Part shown: in pieces, positions 1 to 8,711 of the stretch
How positions within the stretch are numbered: the stretch's first letter is position 1
Layout of the letters: each line of letters opens with the position of its first letter
From: G963677485 sp942492855
GTDB taxonomy: Bacteria > Armatimonadota > HRBIN16
Length of the DNA: 64,000 nt
Assembly: GCA_942492855.1 (NCBI GenBank)
Contig: OW818647.1
Location: 1,116,001-1,180,000, forward strand
Reading direction: 5' to 3'
Made by a program: the position numbers and the translations under genes
The notes under the pieces: model-generated
What the model saw: the letters and a program-made list of their open reading frames with translations, nothing else
What the model was told of the DNA's origin: nothing
Databases searched by the model: none

Positions 1-1
1 T

Positions 2-994
2 TCTGAAGCCGAGCGGATATACTCACAGCGCAAGGAACCTGACTGCTGGCTGGACGAAAAAGAGTCCGAGCGTCTGTTGCTGTGGCTGCAGAGGCGTGGA
101 GCCGCCGATCGTGAGATCGCCCGGCGGCTGGAGGGTCTGGAAGTCCGTAACCCGGAGAGCCGGCTGGCGGAAGTCAGCTTCGCGATTGACCCACGCCGTG
201 GTATCAGTCTGGGCGAAGGTGTGACGGTCTCGCACCCAGTCGATTTTGCGACCATGGCCTACGGTGATGAGCAGAGCTGGACTACCGGGGTCCCAGCATG
301 TTATGAACAGGCCTACCGCGTGTGGAGCACAGGTATTTTAGAAGCCTGGTTCCGGCAGCGCGGGCTCACAGCTCTGGCCGTGCGTTGTAGTGATCTGAAA
401 GAGACCATGCATGAAACCCCATACGGTGCTTTTGAGACTATCCTTCGGGTGTTGAACCCCAAGCTGCCCACGGTGAAGGTCAGTTTTGAGCGCATCCCAC
501 CTGTCTCACTGGTATATGGTAAGTCAATGCGGGTGGCGTTGAAATACCACACCATCGGTCCCGGATTTCCATTGATGCGTTTTGTCGGCATGGGTGACAA
601 AGACGAGGCCTATCTCGAAACCCCGGTGATCAGTGCCAGAGAGGGCCAGATATGGGTCAAATTCACGGGGATGGTATCGCTGAAGGGTGTGCCTCGCCTG
701 ATGGACATCAAGTGTACAGGCCCTTACTCTAAACTGGTAGGTGGTGAGCCGACGCTTACCTATGAAGTGGTCACCAACACGGGTATGTTGGGCAAATATG
801 TGGGATGGAGTACAGCTTATGGGTTTCTGTGCTTCTGGCTTCCCAGGCAGTTGATGCAATACACTGGCATCACTGAGACGGAATATCCAGATCGCCGTTT
901 CGCCGCTAGTATCGGTATGGCTGTAGTAGCCGCGATGATATTTCTCGGCAGTATTTTGTATCAAACAGCCCAGAAGTCTGCGGAGGAAGAGTAA
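2..994 (+). CDS. Membrane-anchored protein of unknown function, 5' end outside window
   Basis: The reading frame is open from base 2, so the gene begins upstream and only its last 330 residues are visible; an internal TTG at 77 is not its start. I recognise no family. The visible part is mostly a soluble domain, followed by one hydrophobic segment at about residues 302-322 and a short acidic tail. This fits a single C-terminal membrane anchor. The TAA stop overlaps the ATG of the next gene (TAATG), so the two are translationally coupled and belong to the cluster that runs to 5915. Function unknown. Confidence 0.8.
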   Translation, partial: SEAERIYSQRKEPDCWLDEKESERLLLWLQRRGAADREIARRLEGLEVRNPESRLAEVSFAIDPRRGISLGEGVTVSHPVDFATMAYGDEQSWTTGVPACYEQAYRVWSTGILEAWFRQRGLTALAVRCSDLKETMHETPYGAFETILRVLNPKLPTVKVSFERIPPVSLVYGKSMRVALKYHTIGPGFPLMRFVGMGDKDEAYLETPVISAREGQIWVKFTGMVSLKGVPRLMDIKCTGPYSKLVGGEPTLTYEVVTNTGMLGKYVGWSTAYGFLCFWLPRQLMQYTGITETEYPDRRFAASIGMAVVAAMIFLGSILYQTAQKSAEEE

Positions 995-1299
995 TGTATA
1001 GATACCGACGCAGGTCACCTGGCGACACCCTTGTAGGAGTGGCACTCATAGGGTTATTTATACTATTCAGGTCAGGACCATATGCAATCGCCTTGCTGGA
1101 CTTCGTGTTCAGCACGTATCTGGTGCCCGGAATGCCTCAGGTGATGTGGGGATTTTGGGGTATTCTGATCGGAATCACCGCCGGTCTGCACATCGTGGCA
1201 CCACGGATGGGGCTCGAGGGTGTGGCCAGGATATTTCGTTGGTCAGTGCCGGCAGTGATGCTGGTTCTAGCCATAGTTGGACAGCTAATCAAAAGGTAG
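994..1299 (+). CDS. Small multi-pass membrane protein, unknown
   Basis: A 101-residue protein with a basic N-terminus (MYRYRRR) and about three hydrophobic segments near residues 12-43, 50-68 and 83-99. No family is recognised. It starts inside the stop codon of the preceding gene and is followed 10 bp later by the coiled-coil gene, whose GGAG site lies in that gap. This tight packing places it in the same operon. Its likely role is as a membrane partner of the anchored protein before it, which is inference from position only. Confidence 0.75.
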   Translation: MYRYRRRSPGDTLVGVALIGLFILFRSGPYAIALLDFVFSTYLVPGMPQVMWGFWGILIGITAGLHIVAPRMGLEGVARIFRWSVPAVMLVLAIVGQLIKR

Positions 1300-1309
1300 G
1301 AGAAATCAA

Positions 1310-2629
1310 ATGAGTGGAGCAGTCGATATGGTACTGCTGGTCGGTGCCCTTCTCGAAGGGGTCGGCCAGGTAGTCACTACCATGCAAGACGCATACCAAA
1401 CGGCCCAGCGGCAGATGGAAACCGCGCAGGAAACGGTGAAGTTTCAGCGCGATATGGAGCTGCAGCAGGCCTGCGAAGACCAGATAAAAAGCGGCCAGGT
1501 GGTGGCCGCGTCAGCGCAGATGCTGACCGACGAACCGGGCACGCTGTTCTTGTTCCAGGCACTGGGTGAGCTGAAACAGCAGCTCGGGCAGAGCCAGGGA
1601 GCTCGGACCGAGTCCCTCCGTGCAGCCATCGATGAGCGGATACGGCAGGTAGCCAATCAGCCAGATCAGATGGTGGCGCACACAAATGCGATATTTGAGT
1701 TCCACCAGCAAATCGCAGAGCTCAGCCAGCAGCAGCAGGCGGAGTCGGTCAGTGCATTGGCGCACACGGCCATCCCGTTTGCTCAGCAGGTTCAGTATCT
1801 GCGTTCTATGCTGGACACCGCGCTGATCAGGCAGTTCCGGCCTAAAGAGCTGGAGGAGATGAAGCTGCAGATCGCCCGCCTGGAGATCGTGGCGGAGCAG
1901 AGCCCCGAAATCGCCGCCCAGGGATATGAGACGCTGACCGCTCAATTGCGGCGCCTGATGCTGGACGCCGCGGAGCATGAGCAGCGCCGGCGCGCCGGTA
2001 TCGCCCGCATCCAGCAACTGCTGGCTGTGGCCCGGCCCGCTCTGGCTGCGGTCATGACCGCTCAAGATATCGTACCGCATCTTTCCACCCGCAGCACCGC
2101 ATTAAAGCAGGCCATCAAGCGGTTCATCACCAACTGGAACGGTGGCTCGCTTGAAGAGTTGGAGGCACTGGCACAAAACAGCGATCTGTTATACCGTCAG
2201 GCTCAGCAGTATATCCAAAAGCAGGCTGCGGCAGAACTGGTGTATAACAATGTCACCGCCTCCTTCCAGGAGCTAGGCTATGAGGTGATGACGCTCAACC
2301 GCTATCAAGGCCGATGGCGTGGGCGTGTGGCGCTCACCGAGACCGCCGGCATCGAGTTTATCTCGGACCCCGAAGGCGGGGTGCTGTCAGACACAGTGAC
2401 CACAGATATCAACAGTGTGGCATTCAATCCAGAGCTGGAGCAGAAGGTCTGCGCGACCGTGGATGAGGTGCTGGAGAAGGCTCGCGCGAAACTGGCCGGC
2501 ACCGGAGTAGAGCTGCGTGAGCGCAGCCGCGTGCATGGACGTGTACCGAGGCTGGTGCGCAGCCTGCAGCGAGATACCGAGGAACTACCCACCACTGCCG
2601 AGGCCCCAAAGACGCTGGAACAGCAGTAA
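1310..2629 (+). CDS. Gln-rich coiled-coil protein with a small C-terminal domain
   Basis: 439 residues. Residues about 25-330 are rich in Gln, Ala, Glu and Leu with strong heptad character, so a long coiled coil is expected. Residues about 310-400 look globular: an LGYEV segment, then RYQGRWRGRVAL, then an IEF...P-G-G segment. That last part loosely recalls the DUF1257/DUF2997 proteins that accompany AAA ATPases and NrdG-like proteins in cyanobacteria. That likeness is from memory and weak. A good GGAG ribosome site precedes the ATG. The AAA+ gene follows after about 190 bp. It could be an adaptor or substrate-presenting subunit for that ATPase, by inference. Confidence 0.75.
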   Translation: MSGAVDMVLLVGALLEGVGQVVTTMQDAYQTAQRQMETAQETVKFQRDMELQQACEDQIKSGQVVAASAQMLTDEPGTLFLFQALGELKQQLGQSQGARTESLRAAIDERIRQVANQPDQMVAHTNAIFEFHQQIAELSQQQQAESVSALAHTAIPFAQQVQYLRSMLDTALIRQFRPKELEEMKLQIARLEIVAEQSPEIAAQGYETLTAQLRRLMLDAAEHEQRRRAGIARIQQLLAVARPALAAVMTAQDIVPHLSTRSTALKQAIKRFITNWNGGSLEELEALAQNSDLLYRQAQQYIQKQAAAELVYNNVTASFQELGYEVMTLNRYQGRWRGRVALTETAGIEFISDPEGGVLSDTVTTDINSVAFNPELEQKVCATVDEVLEKARAKLAGTGVELRERSRVHGRVPRLVRSLQRDTEELPTTAEAPKTLEQQ

Positions 2630-2821
2630 ACCACACAGTTACTTAGTCTCACGCGAAAACGCGAAGACGCGAAGGTAACAACCGGCGTGGGCATCCGGAA
2701 TGCGTCCGCTTCAGCGGACAGCCAACTGATAAGTGACGGGTGACGAGGCCTGCTTTAGCAGGTTGATGGAACCCGTCGCAAATGCCCACGTAGAACCACA
2801 CAGCATAATAAGGAGCTTCGC
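2630..2821. repeat. Intergenic repeats inside the AAA+/radical SAM cluster
   Basis: This gap interrupts an otherwise tightly packed cluster. Around 2650-2672 there is a short-period run (ACGCGAA-type, about 8 bp) that recurs at 18547-18573. Bases 2702-2775 contain small palindromes (CCGCTTCAGCGG; CCTGCTTTAGCAGG) and an ACGGGTGA...TGATGGAACCCGTCG frame, also found at 18847-18897. An AAGGAG ribosome site for the next gene sits near 2810. No gene is seen. The AAA+ gene could have its own promoter here. Confidence 0.6.
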
Positions 2822-4768
2822 ATGGAGTTAGCCTCGCCTCCCAGATGGATACAGGAGCTGCTGCGCGTCAGCAGCTACAAGACGCTCATCATCCTGCATG
2901 GTGCGATCCGTGACACGGTGCTGTATCCCGTCCAGAGCCTGGAGGGCACGCAGCAGTATACGTTTGGACCGCTGCGCAGTGCGTTGTTTGAGTTGTTAGG
3001 CCGCAACCCGCTGTTTGGGGAATACCCGCTGGTCGGTGCGTACAGCGGGATAGATGGTTTGCTTTTCGCGCCTGGCAGCGGCACAGGGCAGACGCCAGAG
3101 CAGCTATTCGCCGATGCGGTCAAGCAGGCGGAGCAGGCGCAGAGGACGAACAACAGCCCGATCAAGCCGCAGCAGACCCAAGCGGCGGCCGACGCCGCCA
3201 TCCAGCAGCTTCGGTTGTGCATCCGCAACACCATCACCCCCTGCGCTTTCATTGTGGAGAACGCCACCCAGATGGTCGGCGCCCCGAACCATCTGCCGAT
3301 GGATGAGCGTAACCCCTTCCTCAGGATGCTGATCGGCAGCACCGAAAGCCGTCCAGTGGGAGTAGACCGCGACGGAAAGCGGCGGATCATGCAGAACCTG
3401 TTGATCATCTGTGCCAGCCGACCGACGGACCTGCCCCCATGGGTGTATCTCGATAACCCCTTCGCCGCCACCGTGGAAGTGGAACGCCCGAACTCGTTGG
3501 AACGCCGATACTTCTTCAGCAGCTACCTGAGCCCTGAGCCGACGGAGCAGCACCTCGACCAGTTGGTAGATTTGACAGACGAGATGAGCTTCCGCGACCT
3601 GTTCGGTATCCAGAAGATCGCCACCGGCATGAATGAGGAGTCCGCGAACCCCAAGGCGCTGGTGGACCGCTTCAAATATGGCGAACGGCAGAGCGAATGG
3701 GACAGCTTGGAGCCCGCCCGGCTGCTGGATGCCGAGAAGACACTCAGCCAGCGTGTGCTGGGTCAGCCTGCGGCTGTCGGGGCGGTCGCCGACGTACTGC
3801 GGCGTGCCCGGCTGGGACTATCAGGCGTGCAGCACAGCAGTCAGACCAAGCCCAGAGGAGTTTTGTTCTTCGCAGGCCCCACTGGCGTGGGTAAAACCGA
3901 GCTGGCTAAGGCCGTGGCGGAGCTGGTGTTTAGCTCAGAAGAGGCGTGTATCCGGTTTGACATGAGCGAATTTAGTGCCAGCCACAGCGACCAGCGTCTG
4001 CTGGGAGCTCCCCCTGGCTACATCGGGTATGAAGAGGGCGGACAACTCACCAACCAGATCCGCGCCAACCCTTTTAGCGTGATACTCTTTGACGAAATCG
4101 AGAAGGCGCACCCGAACATCCTGGACAAATTTCTGCAAATTCTGGAAGATGGGCGCATGACTGACGGCCGAGGCCAGACGGTCTACTTCAGTGAGAGCAT
4201 CATCATCTTTACCAGTAATGCCGGGATTTACAAAGTGAACGCTCAGACAGGCCGACCCGAGCAGGACCCTGTAACCGGCCTTCCGATACTCAATATTGAT
4301 CCCGGTACCAACCCTAAGTATGAGCAAGTCCGTGAGCATGTGATCAAGGGGGTCAGCGACTACTTCAAGCACTATCTTGGGCGTCCTGAACTGCTGAACC
4401 GCATCGGACAGAACGTGGTAGTTTTTGACTTCATCCGTCCTGAGGCGATGCGGAGCATTCTGGAAAACAAAGTACTGAAGGGTGTGAGCAAGCAGCTCAT
4501 TCAACGTTGGGGCATCAAGCTGGAGCTCAGTCCCGAGGCGTTAGAACAGCTTTCCGAATGGGTGCTGGCCGACCCGGGTTCTGGTGGACGCGGTATCGGA
4601 AACCTGGTGGAGGTGGCGTTAGTGAACCCCCTCAGCCGGCTGCTGTTCGCGCGGCTGGCTGAAGACCCGCAGGGTTTTCAAAACCGCACGCTGCGTGTGA
4701 TCAGCTTTACGGCACCGGAATCCAATGCAGAGCACCGCTACGAGCTGTCCGTCGGGTGGCCTGAGTGA
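2822..4768 (+). CDS. ClpB/ClpA D2-like AAA+ ATPase with degenerate N-terminal module
   Basis: 648 residues. The C-terminal half is a Clp-type AAA+ module: Walker A GPTGVGKT at about 352-359, pore loop GYIGYEEGG near 400, Walker B ILFDEIEKAH near 421, sensor 1 TSN near 465, and a sensor-2-like GSGGRGIGN near 590. The N-terminal half resembles an AAA+ fold without a Walker A motif: TLIILHG near 21-27, a hydrophobic AFIVENA strand near 142, and IICASRP near 195. It lacks the ClpB N-domain and middle coiled coil, so it is not a housekeeping ClpB. It probably remodels a client protein using ATP, with neighbours supplying specificity. Its stop overlaps the next GTG start by 4 bp. Confidence 0.88.
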   Translation: MELASPPRWIQELLRVSSYKTLIILHGAIRDTVLYPVQSLEGTQQYTFGPLRSALFELLGRNPLFGEYPLVGAYSGIDGLLFAPGSGTGQTPEQLFADAVKQAEQAQRTNNSPIKPQQTQAAADAAIQQLRLCIRNTITPCAFIVENATQMVGAPNHLPMDERNPFLRMLIGSTESRPVGVDRDGKRRIMQNLLIICASRPTDLPPWVYLDNPFAATVEVERPNSLERRYFFSSYLSPEPTEQHLDQLVDLTDEMSFRDLFGIQKIATGMNEESANPKALVDRFKYGERQSEWDSLEPARLLDAEKTLSQRVLGQPAAVGAVADVLRRARLGLSGVQHSSQTKPRGVLFFAGPTGVGKTELAKAVAELVFSSEEACIRFDMSEFSASHSDQRLLGAPPGYIGYEEGGQLTNQIRANPFSVILFDEIEKAHPNILDKFLQILEDGRMTDGRGQTVYFSESIIIFTSNAGIYKVNAQTGRPEQDPVTGLPILNIDPGTNPKYEQVREHVIKGVSDYFKHYLGRPELLNRIGQNVVVFDFIRPEAMRSILENKVLKGVSKQLIQRWGIKLELSPEALEQLSEWVLADPGSGGRGIGNLVEVALVNPLSRLLFARLAEDPQGFQNRTLRVISFTAPESNAEHRYELSVGWPE

Positions 4769-5406
4769 GCCGAACGCATATAGACATCGATGGCGCTGCA
4801 ACCCACGTGCAGGGGCTTGGACCTGGAGAACGGCTGGTGATCTGGCTGCGCGGCTGTTCACGACGGTGCGAGGGTTGTATCGCACCGGAGCTGTGGGAAG
4901 CGGGCGAACCGACCCCGATTGCGGAGGTCGCCGCCTACTTACTATCGGAACTTCAAGGCTGCGGCAAGCTGACCGTGTCTGGCGGCGAACCGATGGACCA
5001 GCCTGAAGCATTACTGGAGCTCATCAGGCAGTTACGGACGGCTATGCCGGAGCTGGAGGTGCTGGTGTACACCGGTTATGTGTTTGAGGAGCTGCAGACG
5101 AAGTCTGAGGCCCACACTCAGCTTTTAGGGCAGATCGACATGTTGATAGACGGCGCGTTTGAGATCGACACGCCGAATACGCTTCAGTGGCGCGGCTCCG
5201 ACAATCAGCGGGTGCTGCTTCTCTCCGAGCGGGCGCAGATTTACCGCGACCAGGCAGCTCTTCCTTGGCCGGAGCAGAGGCCGATCCAGGTGCAGATGTG
5301 CAGTGCCACGGAATACCGGGTAATCGGCATTCCGAAGCGTGGCGGTATCGAGCAGTATCGCGAGTTGATGCGTCAACGCGGAATAGAAGTGGGGCCATCC
5401 ATATGA
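4765..5406 (+). CDS. NrdG-like radical SAM protein (4Fe-4S, CxxxCxxC)
   Basis: 213 residues, GTG start overlapping the AAA+ stop (GTGA). Cys31, Cys35 and Cys38 form the radical SAM CxxxCxxC, in a GCSRRCEGC context typical of the short activating-enzyme type (NrdG/PflA-like, single 4Fe-4S cluster). An SGGEP motif follows near residue 75 as the SAM-binding GGE. No NrdD or PFL partner is seen in the window. Such proteins cleave SAM to a 5'-deoxyadenosyl radical. Here the target may be another protein of the cluster, which is inference. The stop overlaps the next ATG (ATGA). Confidence 0.85.
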   Translation: MSRTHIDIDGAATHVQGLGPGERLVIWLRGCSRRCEGCIAPELWEAGEPTPIAEVAAYLLSELQGCGKLTVSGGEPMDQPEALLELIRQLRTAMPELEVLVYTGYVFEELQTKSEAHTQLLGQIDMLIDGAFEIDTPNTLQWRGSDNQRVLLLSERAQIYRDQAALPWPEQRPIQVQMCSATEYRVIGIPKRGGIEQYRELMRQRGIEVGPSI

Positions 5407-5915
5407 CTGCAGTGAGAGTATGTCCGGATTGTGGGCAGCAGAACGCGGCGCATCTGGTGTTCTGCACCAAGTGCCAGATGGATATCAGCACGGTGCCGCC
5501 GGAGGTTCCAGAGGTAACGGAACAGACTGTTGCGACTCAACCGCCGACACAGAAGCAGCCTGATGCCACCACAGTGGTGAACCCATGCCGACCAAACTGC
5601 GACGGAGCGGTTTGCAGCTTGGAGTTGGTTTCCGACTCCAATGTGGTGTTCCATGTGCAGGATGGTCAGGTTGTGGGCCGCGGTGATAAGGCCGATGTGC
5701 GACTCACGGGAATACCGGATATCGATGCGATATCACGGCTGCATGCGAAGTTCTTTTGTAAGAACGGTCAGTGGTACGTGCAGCATATGGGCAGCACGAA
5801 TTTCATCAAAGTGGACGGCCAAACCTATACGGATCACGATTCAGAAGTGGCCGTGTATGATGGCAGTATCGTGGTGTTGAGTTTGACACCATTCACCTTC
5901 CGCGGTGTGGATTGA
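5403..5915 (+). CDS. Zinc-ribbon plus FHA-domain protein
   Basis: 170 residues. The ATG at 5403 overlaps the preceding stop by 4 bp; the longer open frame upstream is only a shadow. The N-terminus is a four-Cys zinc ribbon (Cys7, Cys10, Cys21, Cys24). A Pro/Thr/Gln-rich linker follows to about residue 55. The C-terminal FHA domain has GR in VVGRGDKADV, the SRLHA phosphopeptide-binding motif and a later STNFIKVDG turn. FHA domains bind phosphothreonine, so the cluster is probably regulated by a Ser/Thr kinase encoded elsewhere or upstream. Last gene of the cluster; only repeats follow. Confidence 0.9.
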   Translation: MTAVRVCPDCGQQNAAHLVFCTKCQMDISTVPPEVPEVTEQTVATQPPTQKQPDATTVVNPCRPNCDGAVCSLELVSDSNVVFHVQDGQVVGRGDKADVRLTGIPDIDAISRLHAKFFCKNGQWYVQHMGSTNFIKVDGQTYTDHDSEVAVYDGSIVVLSLTPFTFRGVD

Positions 5916-6565
5916 CGTTAAGCACCATACAAGGGGCGCCCCTACCGCCAGACGACAAGGGGCACGGCGCGCCGTGCCCGAGGGCGGTTCGCGAACCGCC
6001 CCTACACATCGGGTCATCTTGGCGACCACCGGTCGCCTGATTGGCATTTCCCTTCCCATCCGTGTAATCCTCCCCATCCGTGTAATCCGTGGTTCAGACA
6101 ACCCGGGCAACCACGGCGCGGTGAGGAAACCCCGTCAAGGGACGCCAGTCCTGGGGTGACTAAACCCGCGGCAGCGTGGGTGACAGCATGCGATCCACAC
6201 CACAGGCCCATTTCAGCAGCTTGGGCTATCCGCCAGACCGCGCCGGAGACGGGCTGCACAGCCACCGCAATCGTACCGAGAAACCGGCGCGGTCAAATGC
6301 CTAATCGGCGTCATCTGCGCCATCTGTGGATATATACTCCTGCACCGGATGGGCGGCTCGCGATCAGCCCCTAGTACACCCACAGGGATGCTGAATTTCG
6401 GGTTAGGCTTGACAACTGACGTTATATTTGCCCCTGTATCGTCATCTATAGCATCAGGCGAAATAATCCAGTATATTACTAGCATCAGTAAGCAATCGCT
6501 GGTGCCATCGTATGCCATTATCGGTGCCTTACCGCTACTCTCTTCATCATATTTGAGGTGACACC
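5916..6565. repeat. Gene-free 650 bp of mixed palindromic repeats
   Basis: No credible gene. In order: GTAGGGGC-type palindromes (for example GGGCGGTTCGCGAACCGCCC near 5980-6002); an ATCCGTGTAATCCGTGGTT module at about 6056-6099; a module at 6113-6180 that recurs inverted at 18695-18763; the GACCGCGCCGG...CCGGCGCGGTC inverted repeat at 6226-6299; and an ATCTGTGGAT-type module near 6306-6335. The last 200 bases are more AT-rich and should hold the promoter of the acyltransferase gene. GAGGTG near 6553 is its ribosome site. Confidence 0.7.
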
Positions 6566-7585
6566 GTGGAGAAGTCCGAGTTCAAACTACCAGGGGCGTC
6601 TATCAACTGCGCGAAGGGGTTCGCCATGCTGTTTGTGGTGATGCAGCATGTCGGAATCCGGGCCGATTTTCCTGCCTACTACGAAGCTTTTATCAAATTC
6701 ACCGACCTCTTCAATATGCCGGTTTTCGCCTTTCTTTCAGGTTATCTTGCCTACTACAGCTACCAGAAACATGCGGTCTCGGCCGGTTGGGATGGCGTCT
6801 GGCATCAGATTGGGCGAAGGGCTAAGCAGTTGCTGGTGCCGTATATCTGCGCCGAGGGCATCTACATGATCCTACAGGCAGTGAGGAATGCCATCACCCA
6901 CCAGCCGTTGATGCATCCCGAGACTTTGACGAACCTGCTGTTGTACCCTATCCAGACACCTAATCCGCCACTCTGGTATCTGTATGTCCTCTTCCTGGTG
7001 AGTGCCATATTCCTCATCATGCGGAAGCTGCTGGGAGAAGGCGGGTTGTTGCTGGCTTTATGCCTGGCGGCGTTCTTCCTACCTGGTGACAATCTACTGT
7101 ACACCCGTAAGATCGTGTTCCTGCTGCCGTTTGTGGCTCTGGGTTGGTATACTTGGAAGTTGAAGCGTGACATGCCGTTTAACAGCAAGCTAACCTGGCT
7201 ATGGATACCTGCCATACTTCTGACTATCACGCTGCTTCACTACCCGACAGTTCAGGAGAGTGAGCTATGGTTAAGGCCGCTGCGGTATGTCATCGCGATC
7301 CTGGGAGTTTTAGCGATGTGCGGCACCGGCCAGGCGATCCAGGAAAGTAGCAGGCTGCGCAAAACCGTGATCTGGATGGGCGAAGTCAGCCTGCCGGTGT
7401 ACCTGCTTCACAATGTGTTTGCTGGTCTATTGGGTCAGATCGCCCAGCGTCACCTGAGCGGGTGGCAGTTCCTGCCGGCCGCTTTGGTAATCTGCGCACT
7501 GGCCATCGGGCTGATAGGTGCCGTTCATGTGTGGCTGCAGCCTCGCAGTCGGCTGTATCGCACGCTGCTGCTAGGCTCACGATAA
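6566..7585 (+). CDS. Acyltransferase family 3 membrane protein (OafA-like)
   Basis: 339 residues, GTG start with GAGGTG 8 bp upstream. It has about ten hydrophobic segments. An early FAMLFVVMQHVG segment matches the first helix of acyltransferase-3 proteins with its conserved His, and an FxxPVFAFLSGYLAY segment follows. Family members transfer acetyl or succinyl groups from inside the cell to polysaccharides or glycolipids at the membrane. The glycosyltransferase gene follows on the same strand after about 100 bp, which fits decoration of a surface glycan. The substrate cannot be told. Confidence 0.85.
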   Translation: MEKSEFKLPGASINCAKGFAMLFVVMQHVGIRADFPAYYEAFIKFTDLFNMPVFAFLSGYLAYYSYQKHAVSAGWDGVWHQIGRRAKQLLVPYICAEGIYMILQAVRNAITHQPLMHPETLTNLLLYPIQTPNPPLWYLYVLFLVSAIFLIMRKLLGEGGLLLALCLAAFFLPGDNLLYTRKIVFLLPFVALGWYTWKLKRDMPFNSKLTWLWIPAILLTITLLHYPTVQESELWLRPLRYVIAILGVLAMCGTGQAIQESSRLRKTVIWMGEVSLPVYLLHNVFAGLLGQIAQRHLSGWQFLPAALVICALAIGLIGAVHVWLQPRSRLYRTLLLGSR

Positions 7586-7593
7586 GGGTCATC

Positions 7594-7622
7594 CGGCTCG
7601 ACGCGATAGATACGCTTATAAT
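7594..7622 (+). promoter_or_regulatory. Possible promoter with TATAAT for the glycosyltransferase gene
   Basis: A perfect TATAAT lies at 7617-7622, about 60 bp before the start codon. No good -35 box is found at the usual distance; the bases around 7594-7603 are a weak match. Confidence 0.3.
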
Positions 7623-7683
7623 AAGGGTACATGCTCTTTGTGTGCTTGCCGTTATGTCTACCATCGCCAGGAGGTAGGATACC

Positions 7684-8613
7684 ATGGATCTGACAGTAGT
7701 AACTGCAAGTGACCACAATTACATCTGGGGTGTATTTCTGGCGTGTGCCTCTGTGCGCCACAGCGGTGTGGAAGCCAAAATCATAGTCGCTGGTCCTGAC
7801 TACACTACGGCTGACATCGCCATGCTGGAGCAGTTTGAGCATGTCAAGGTGATCCGCATGGACCCCAAACACCCTCGGAGCGTGGCCACTCGTAAACCCG
7901 AGGCACTGTTGGCTGCCGAGACCGAGTATGTGATGTGGATGGATGCGGACTGCATCACCATAGGAGATGTGAGGCCATATCTGCAAACACCCGAGGACAG
8001 CATCCAAATCCGCTTCCGCGCCAAATCCGAGAACGCTGATGTCTACCGCAACTACTACGCTAAGGACGAAACCCGTGGTCCGGTTGCTCAAAGCGTTCTA
8101 GATATTTGGCGGCATGATGTGGGTGAACTCACCAGCCCCCGCGTCAACACACAGGTCTTAAGTAACTGCTTCATCTACCACAAAAGGCACGAGTGGTTCA
8201 TCCGCAAGTGGTCGCAACAAATGGACAAAGTACTTAAGTCTGACCGACGGTTGGTGGTCGATTACCGAAACAAGGGCTATTTTATGACGGACGAATCGGT
8301 GTTAAGCTCCCTGTTTAGCTTCTGCCATGATGCACCAAAAACAATGAAATACCAACTCGACATCAACCCATACGCTTACATGGGACACTACGGTCTTTCG
8401 CCGAAACCATGGATCACCTGGCTGCCTAAGAGCATGAAATACTACGACCACATCATACAACTGGTGGAGTGGGTGCAAGGGTTAGGGCTAAAGAGCCCTG
8501 CTGTTCCCTGGCAGTTTGAACGCAAGAATCGGCCTAAAGCGATGGTGATGGCGTATCTAAACTATGCCGGGCTGCATCTCGCGAACAGGTTGAGCACGAA
8601 TTCAGGGCGATAG
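7684..8613 (+). CDS. GT-A type glycosyltransferase (GT8-like)
   Basis: 309 residues with a strong AGGAGGT ribosome site at 7669-7675. The N-terminus (LTVVTASDHNYIWG) and the MWMDADC motif, with the DxD metal-binding pair Asp87-Ala-Asp89, indicate a GT-A fold nucleotide-sugar transferase. A second acidic motif (MTDESVLSSL) and C-terminal GHYG fit a GT8-like layout. No signal peptide, so it should act in the cytoplasm or at the inner membrane face. It sits between an acyltransferase and secreted glycosidases. The sugar donor and acceptor are unknown. Confidence 0.7.
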   Translation: MDLTVVTASDHNYIWGVFLACASVRHSGVEAKIIVAGPDYTTADIAMLEQFEHVKVIRMDPKHPRSVATRKPEALLAAETEYVMWMDADCITIGDVRPYLQTPEDSIQIRFRAKSENADVYRNYYAKDETRGPVAQSVLDIWRHDVGELTSPRVNTQVLSNCFIYHKRHEWFIRKWSQQMDKVLKSDRRLVVDYRNKGYFMTDESVLSSLFSFCHDAPKTMKYQLDINPYAYMGHYGLSPKPWITWLPKSMKYYDHIIQLVEWVQGLGLKSPAVPWQFERKNRPKAMVMAYLNYAGLHLANRLSTNSGR

Positions 8614-8711
8614 TTCCGAAAGGTATATGTATCAGTGCCGATCTCTCTATGGAGATGAGATATGATATTCCGTAAAATCCATGTGTGCTTTGTCTACTAC
8701 GGAGAGATACG

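Noticed and set aside
5187..5402. N-terminal extension of the FHA protein
   Set aside because: It overlaps the radical SAM gene in another frame; the ATG at 5403 has the typical 4 bp overlap and begins the zinc ribbon.
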